In this document: piece after piece, positions 7,005 to 10,023 of the stretch
Numbering within the stretch: position 1 is the first letter of the stretch
How the letters are laid out: each line of letters starts with the position of its first letter
Assembly (NCBI GenBank): GCA_947175225.1
Contig: CAMWLX010000095.1
Location: 1 to 10,023, forward strand
From: an uncultured Porphyromonadaceae bacterium
GTDB lineage: Bacteria > Bacteroidota > Bacteroidia > Bacteroidales > Muribaculaceae
Length of the DNA: 10,023 nucleotides
Direction: 5' to 3'
The notes under the pieces: generated by a model
Seen by the model: the letters and a program-made list of their open reading frames with translations, nothing else
What the model was told of the DNA's origin: nothing
Database searches by the model: none
Program-made: the position numbers and the translations under genes

Positions 7005-8095
7005 AAACAAGTGTATGCATATGCGGTGGAGGATCTCAAGGACACATTTCCGCAGGTGTGATAGGTAGTAATCCAAACTACGAAGTCAATGTTCTGACCA
7101 GACGACCTTCCATGTGGTCTCATGATTTTAAAACTATCGATCTAAAAGGTAAGGAATTTAATGCAAAATTGAATATTATTACTGATGATCCAAGTCAAGT
7201 TATACCCCAAAGTGCTATTATATTAATAGCACTCCCTGGATTTGCAATAAAAGAAGAACTTGAGAAAATTGCACCCTTCTGCTCTTCAAAACAGATAATC
7301 GGATGTGTATTTGGTGGCAGTGGATTTTTTATTGCTGCGCAACAGGTGCTTGGTAACAAAGTAAAGGCGTTTGCATTGCAAAGAGTCCCGTTTACAGGCC
7401 GTCCTATTGAATATGGACACAGCGGTAGACTGAAAGGATACAAACCTTATTTGAAAGTTGGTTTTTTAAACTTATCTCAAAAAGAGCAGAATAAAATTGT
7501 AGGCATGCTTGAATCGTGGTATGACACTCCTGTATATCCACTGTCGCACTGGCTTGAAGCGACCTTAAGCAATAGCAATCCATTGTTGCATCCTTGTCGG
7601 ATGTATGTGATGTTCAAAGATTGGAATCCAGAAAAAGTCTATGACAGGATTCCTTTTATGTACAATATGGATTGGGATGATGAATCCTCTGAATGTTGGG
7701 TTGACTGTGACAATGAATTAAGAGAAATCATTAAGAAACTCCCTATGAATTCTGAGGAAGTCCCCAGCATCCTTAATTACTATGGATGTGAGGACATACC
7801 ATCCTTAACTAAGAAGATGCAAAATATAGAGCCATTCAAAACGGTGCAGGCTCACATGATAGAAGTCGATAATGGATATAAAGTGGATCCTACTGTAAGG
7901 TATTTCACAGAAGACATTCCTTTTGGGCTGCTACTCATAAAAGCTTTCGCGGAGAAGACAAATACCCCGACACCTCATATTGATGAAGTTATCTCCTGGG
8001 CTCAAAAAGTCATGGGAAAGGAATACATCATTGATGGAAGACTTATCGGAAAAGATTGTGTCGAAGGATACAACTGCAATAATATAATCCTTTAA
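7001..8095 (+). CDS. NAD(P)-dependent octopine/nopaline dehydrogenase-family enzyme
   Basis: Length (364 residues) and layout fit the opine dehydrogenase family. Seen directly: an N-terminal Rossmann fold with GGGSQG (9-14) as the dinucleotide loop; IALPGFA (76-82) at the end of a strand; then the C-terminal helical domain with NPLLHP (193-198), whose His197 matches the catalytic histidine motif of the family; and a final DIPFGLLLI... TPTPHIDEVI segment (about 305-331), typical of its C-terminus. Family chemistry is reductive condensation of an amino group with an alpha-keto acid, giving a secondary-amine opine. Here it probably produces or modifies the unusual moiety that the preceding aminotransferase/nucleotidyltransferase handles. 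The start overlaps the upstream stop (ATGA), so the two genes are co-translated. The substrate cannot be read from sequence, and a more general 2-hydroxy or keto-acid reductase role is possible. Confidence 0.85.
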   Translation: MKTSVCICGGGSQGHISAGVIGSNPNYEVNVLTRRPSMWSHDFKTIDLKGKEFNAKLNIITDDPSQVIPQSAIILIALPGFAIKEELEKIAPFCSSKQIIGCVFGGSGFFIAAQQVLGNKVKAFALQRVPFTGRPIEYGHSGRLKGYKPYLKVGFLNLSQKEQNKIVGMLESWYDTPVYPLSHWLEATLSNSNPLLHPCRMYVMFKDWNPEKVYDRIPFMYNMDWDDESSECWVDCDNELREIIKKLPMNSEEVPSILNYYGCEDIPSLTKKMQNIEPFKTVQAHMIEVDNGYKVDPTVRYFTEDIPFGLLLIKAFAEKTNTPTPHIDEVISWAQKVMGKEYIIDGRLIGKDCVEGYNCNNIIL

Positions 8096-8107
8096 TGATA
8101 ATTAGAT

Positions 8108-9148
8108 ATGGACTTAAGGATATTGAAGGATACGATCCGTCCGCTTTTTAAACCTTACTTCAAGATTAGATTCAAAAGGAACTTAAGACAGGAACTATTA
8201 TCAGAAGCAAAGCGAAGAGCCAATGAGGAGAGTAAATCAGAAGAGGAACTGATAGAATATCAAAAGGCTCTCGATAAGATTTTGATTTCTTACGATGAGT
8301 ATTTTCATCAATATGATTTCCCAGCGATTACAAGAAAAGAGAAAGAAAAATATATTACCAGGGCGCAAGTCCGGTTATTTTATTTTGATATTCCTAAAGA
8401 CGTTAAAATGAATTTTTGGGACAAAGAAAAGTTCCTTAGGACTTTTTCTCGTTATGTTCATCGCGATTGGATGCGAATAAAAGACCATTCTTTTGAAGAA
8501 ATGGTTTCTTTTATGAACCAAAATGACGTTATTTGTAAACCTTTGGCAAGTTGTTGCGGAGAAGGAATATATAAAATACATAAAAATAGTCTTACAAAGG
8601 AAGATTTACGATCTAAATATAGAGAATTTATACAAAATGACGTTCTACTTGAGCAAGCGATATCCAATGGTGCGGGCATGGAGGAACCTCATCCGGAATC
8701 TTTGAATACTATCAGGGTAGTCACGGTTAGAAATGTAAAAACTGGAACCGCATCGGTTTTTGGGGCATTTTTCCGTATGGGGCGTGGTACTTCCACAATT
8801 GACAATGCTCATGCAGGAGGCTTATTTGCTCAAATTAATGTGGAATCTGGAATTCTTGAGTCGGATGGAATTAGTGTAGATGGTGATCATTTTTCAGAGC
8901 ATCCCGACACGGGGTTTAGAATAAAAGGATTTCAAATACCCAAATGGGAAGAGATCAAAAAATTGTGTCTTGAGGCCTCTAATGTAATTCCTCAAAACTA
9001 CATAACAGGATGGGATGTAGTGATAAATCAGAATGAAGAAATAGAACTTATAGAAGGGAATCATGGTCCAGATTGGGATGTCATGCAGTCTCCTTTAAAA
9101 GTTGGAGTAAAACAGAAATTAATCCAAGCTTTAGGGAAAAGGCTTTGA
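8108..9148 (+). CDS. ATP-grasp ligase of the sugar-transfer-associated type
   Basis: The product has 346 residues. A basic, helical N-terminal region of about 90 residues precedes an ATP-grasp core. Seen directly: VICKPLASCCGEGI (141-154), with the ATP-binding Lys144 and the small-residue loop; VLLEQAI (179-185), the adenine-contact strand; SLNTIRVVTVRN (198-209), followed by VFGAFFRMGRGTSTIDNAHAGG (217-238 region), characteristic of the family often called ATPgrasp_ST; and IELIEGNHGPDWD (312-324), with Glu316 and Asn318 as metal ligands. Such proteins occur in polysaccharide loci and are thought to join a carboxylate to an amine or hydroxyl group. The neighbouring opine-type dehydrogenase and aminotransferase suggest that an amino-acid-like group is ligated to a sugar or lipid-linked intermediate. 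It starts 12 bases after the previous stop. The family call is good; the reaction is inference. Confidence 0.85.
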   Translation: MDLRILKDTIRPLFKPYFKIRFKRNLRQELLSEAKRRANEESKSEEELIEYQKALDKILISYDEYFHQYDFPAITRKEKEKYITRAQVRLFYFDIPKDVKMNFWDKEKFLRTFSRYVHRDWMRIKDHSFEEMVSFMNQNDVICKPLASCCGEGIYKIHKNSLTKEDLRSKYREFIQNDVLLEQAISNGAGMEEPHPESLNTIRVVTVRNVKTGTASVFGAFFRMGRGTSTIDNAHAGGLFAQINVESGILESDGISVDGDHFSEHPDTGFRIKGFQIPKWEEIKKLCLEASNVIPQNYITGWDVVINQNEEIELIEGNHGPDWDVMQSPLKVGVKQKLIQALGKRL

Positions 9149-9187
9149 TAATGGAATAAAAAGAATGAAACTTCAAGTAAAATAAGA

Positions 9188-9204
9188 GAGTACATGTTGT
9201 ACTC
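9188..9204. repeat. Perfect 7-bp dyad upstream of the flippase
   Basis: GAGTACA (9188-9194) and TGTACTC (9198-9204) are exact reverse complements around TGT. The dyad sits 18 bases before the TTG start of the flippase gene in a 74-base gap. It could be a small RNA hairpin tuning translation or an operator. There is no T-run, so it is not a terminator. Confidence 0.45.
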
Positions 9205-9222
9205 CAAATTTGCGCATTCACA

Positions 9223-10023
9223 TTGGCTAATTCTTTAGGAAATAAGGTTGCAACTGGTGCCATTTGGGCCTCAATAGAGAAATTCAGTATGATGGCACTC
9301 CAGTTCATAGTCAACTTAATATTAGCAAGACTATTGTTGCCATCTGATTTCGGTGCTATAGGAATGCTTGCTATATTCATATCGGTATCTCAAGTTCTGA
9401 TAGACGGAGGTTTCGCATCTGCTTTAATACAGAAAAAGTTACCGACTCAAACAGACTATTCTACTATTTTCTATTGGAATGTCACTTTCTCTTCATTCCT
9501 CTATCTTATACTTTTTTTATTTGCCCCGATTATAGCTAAGTTTTTTAATATGCCTGTTTTGTCAGATGTATTAAGAGGGATTGGGCTGAGTCTAATAATA
9601 AATGCTGCATTTTCAATTCAAAGAGTGAGATTGCAGAAAGCACTTGCTTTCAAAATACTAGCAATTACAAATGTAAGTGCATATGTTTTAGGAAGTTCTT
9701 TAGGAATCATTATGGCCTACTATGACTTTGGTGTATGGAGTTTAGTCGTAATGCAAGTAAGTTATGGATTAATCGCAGTCTTGATTCTTGCGCTGATCAC
9801 ACATTGGCATCCCTCATTATGTTTTTCAAAACAGTCAATGAAAGAATTATTCGGTTTTGGCGGTTACATAATGGCAGCAAGTATTCTACAAGAAATTTGT
9901 AAAAATATACAAGGTTTGATAATTGGTAAACGTTTCTCCTCAATCCAAATGGGGTATTATTCTCAAGCTTATAAATTAGATCAGGTAACATGTAATTCAA
10001 TTCCTCAAGTCATAGTACAAGTA
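9223..10023 (+). CDS. wzx: Wzx-type polysaccharide flippase, N-terminal part (runs off the right edge)
   Basis: The frame is open from 9181 to the last base. I place the start at TTG 9223, giving 267 residues here. The N-terminus then reads MANSLGNKVATGAIWASIEKFS, a near-ideal opening for MOP-superfamily (PST/WzxC-like) exporters. No in-frame ATG occurs until 9289, which would cut into the first membrane helix. Membrane helices are visible at about residues 13-36, 42-62, 84-105, 146-168 and 174-196. Family-like motifs include LLLPSDFGAIGM (36-47) and IDGGFASALIQKKLPT (about 59-74). The protein would flip lipid-linked repeat units across the inner membrane, after decoration by the upstream enzymes. 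It is separated from the ATP-grasp gene by 74 bases containing a small dyad, so it may be partly independently controlled. Symbol wzx is by family only. Confidence 0.85.
   Translation, partial: MANSLGNKVATGAIWASIEKFSMMALQFIVNLILARLLLPSDFGAIGMLAIFISVSQVLIDGGFASALIQKKLPTQTDYSTIFYWNVTFSSFLYLILFLFAPIIAKFFNMPVLSDVLRGIGLSLIINAAFSIQRVRLQKALAFKILAITNVSAYVLGSSLGIIMAYYDFGVWSLVVMQVSYGLIAVLILALITHWHPSLCFSKQSMKELFGFGGYIMAASILQEICKNIQGLIIGKRFSSIQMGYYSQAYKLDQVTCNSIPQVIVQV

Noticed and set aside
9194..9238. 14-codon ATG frame overlapping the flippase start
   Set aside because: It is out of frame with the flippase, very short and has no recognisable content. A translational role is possible but unsupported.
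1..10023. CRISPR array, insertion sequence or transposase
   Set aside because: No regularly spaced repeats, terminal inverted repeats or DDE/HUH-type proteins were seen on either strand.

Overview
The window looks like part of a Bacteroidales-type genome (Bacteroides, Prevotella or Muribaculaceae relatives). Supporting signs are the moderate-to-low GC content, the lack of obvious Shine-Dalgarno sequences before clear starts, tightly packed genes, and a capsule or O-antigen locus of a kind common in gut Bacteroidales. The genus is inference. All convincing genes are on the + strand.

Left edge (1-539): a small secreted or lipidless exported protein of unknown function, with a clean signal peptide. 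It is C-rich and looks unlike what follows. From about base 600 the sequence becomes visibly more AT-rich.

Region 597-4965: a compact operon of three genes that overlap each other. They encode (1) a 642-residue protein with a type I phosphoribosyltransferase-like PRPP loop near its N-terminus and a long uncharacterised C-terminal part, (2) a 477-residue RecF/SMC/ABC-like ATPase with a perfect Walker A but altered signature, switch and catalytic-base positions, and (3) a 282-residue protein with two membrane segments and a helical cytoplasmic tail. A short open frame ends in a TAATG overlap with the first gene. A PRTase-like enzyme, an ABC-type ATPase sensor or motor and a two-TM protein, co-translated and in an accessory position, look like a bacterial conflict (anti-phage or anti-plasmid) system. 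This is the most interesting part of the window. From memory, PRTase families linked to conflict systems have been proposed by comparative genomics, but I could not check whether this combination is already named.

Region 4966-5189: a 224-base gap with no gene. It holds competing inverted repeats (about 5003-5030), a tandem 7-mer (5058-5071), and a long imperfect hairpin (5084-5156) followed by TTTT. The hairpin loop carries two tandem 11-mers that nearly match the DnaA box. This is either the end of the defence-like operon or the leader of the next one.

Region 5190-10023: the start of a surface-polysaccharide locus. It encodes a fused nucleotidyltransferase / class I-II aminotransferase-fold protein, an octopine/nopaline-dehydrogenase-family enzyme, a sugar-transfer-type ATP-grasp ligase, and the N-terminal 267 residues of a Wzx-type flippase that runs off the right edge and begins at a TTG codon. 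The first three probably make, activate and attach an unusual amino or imino-acid-type decoration to the polysaccharide that the flippase exports. The exact substrate cannot be read from the sequence.
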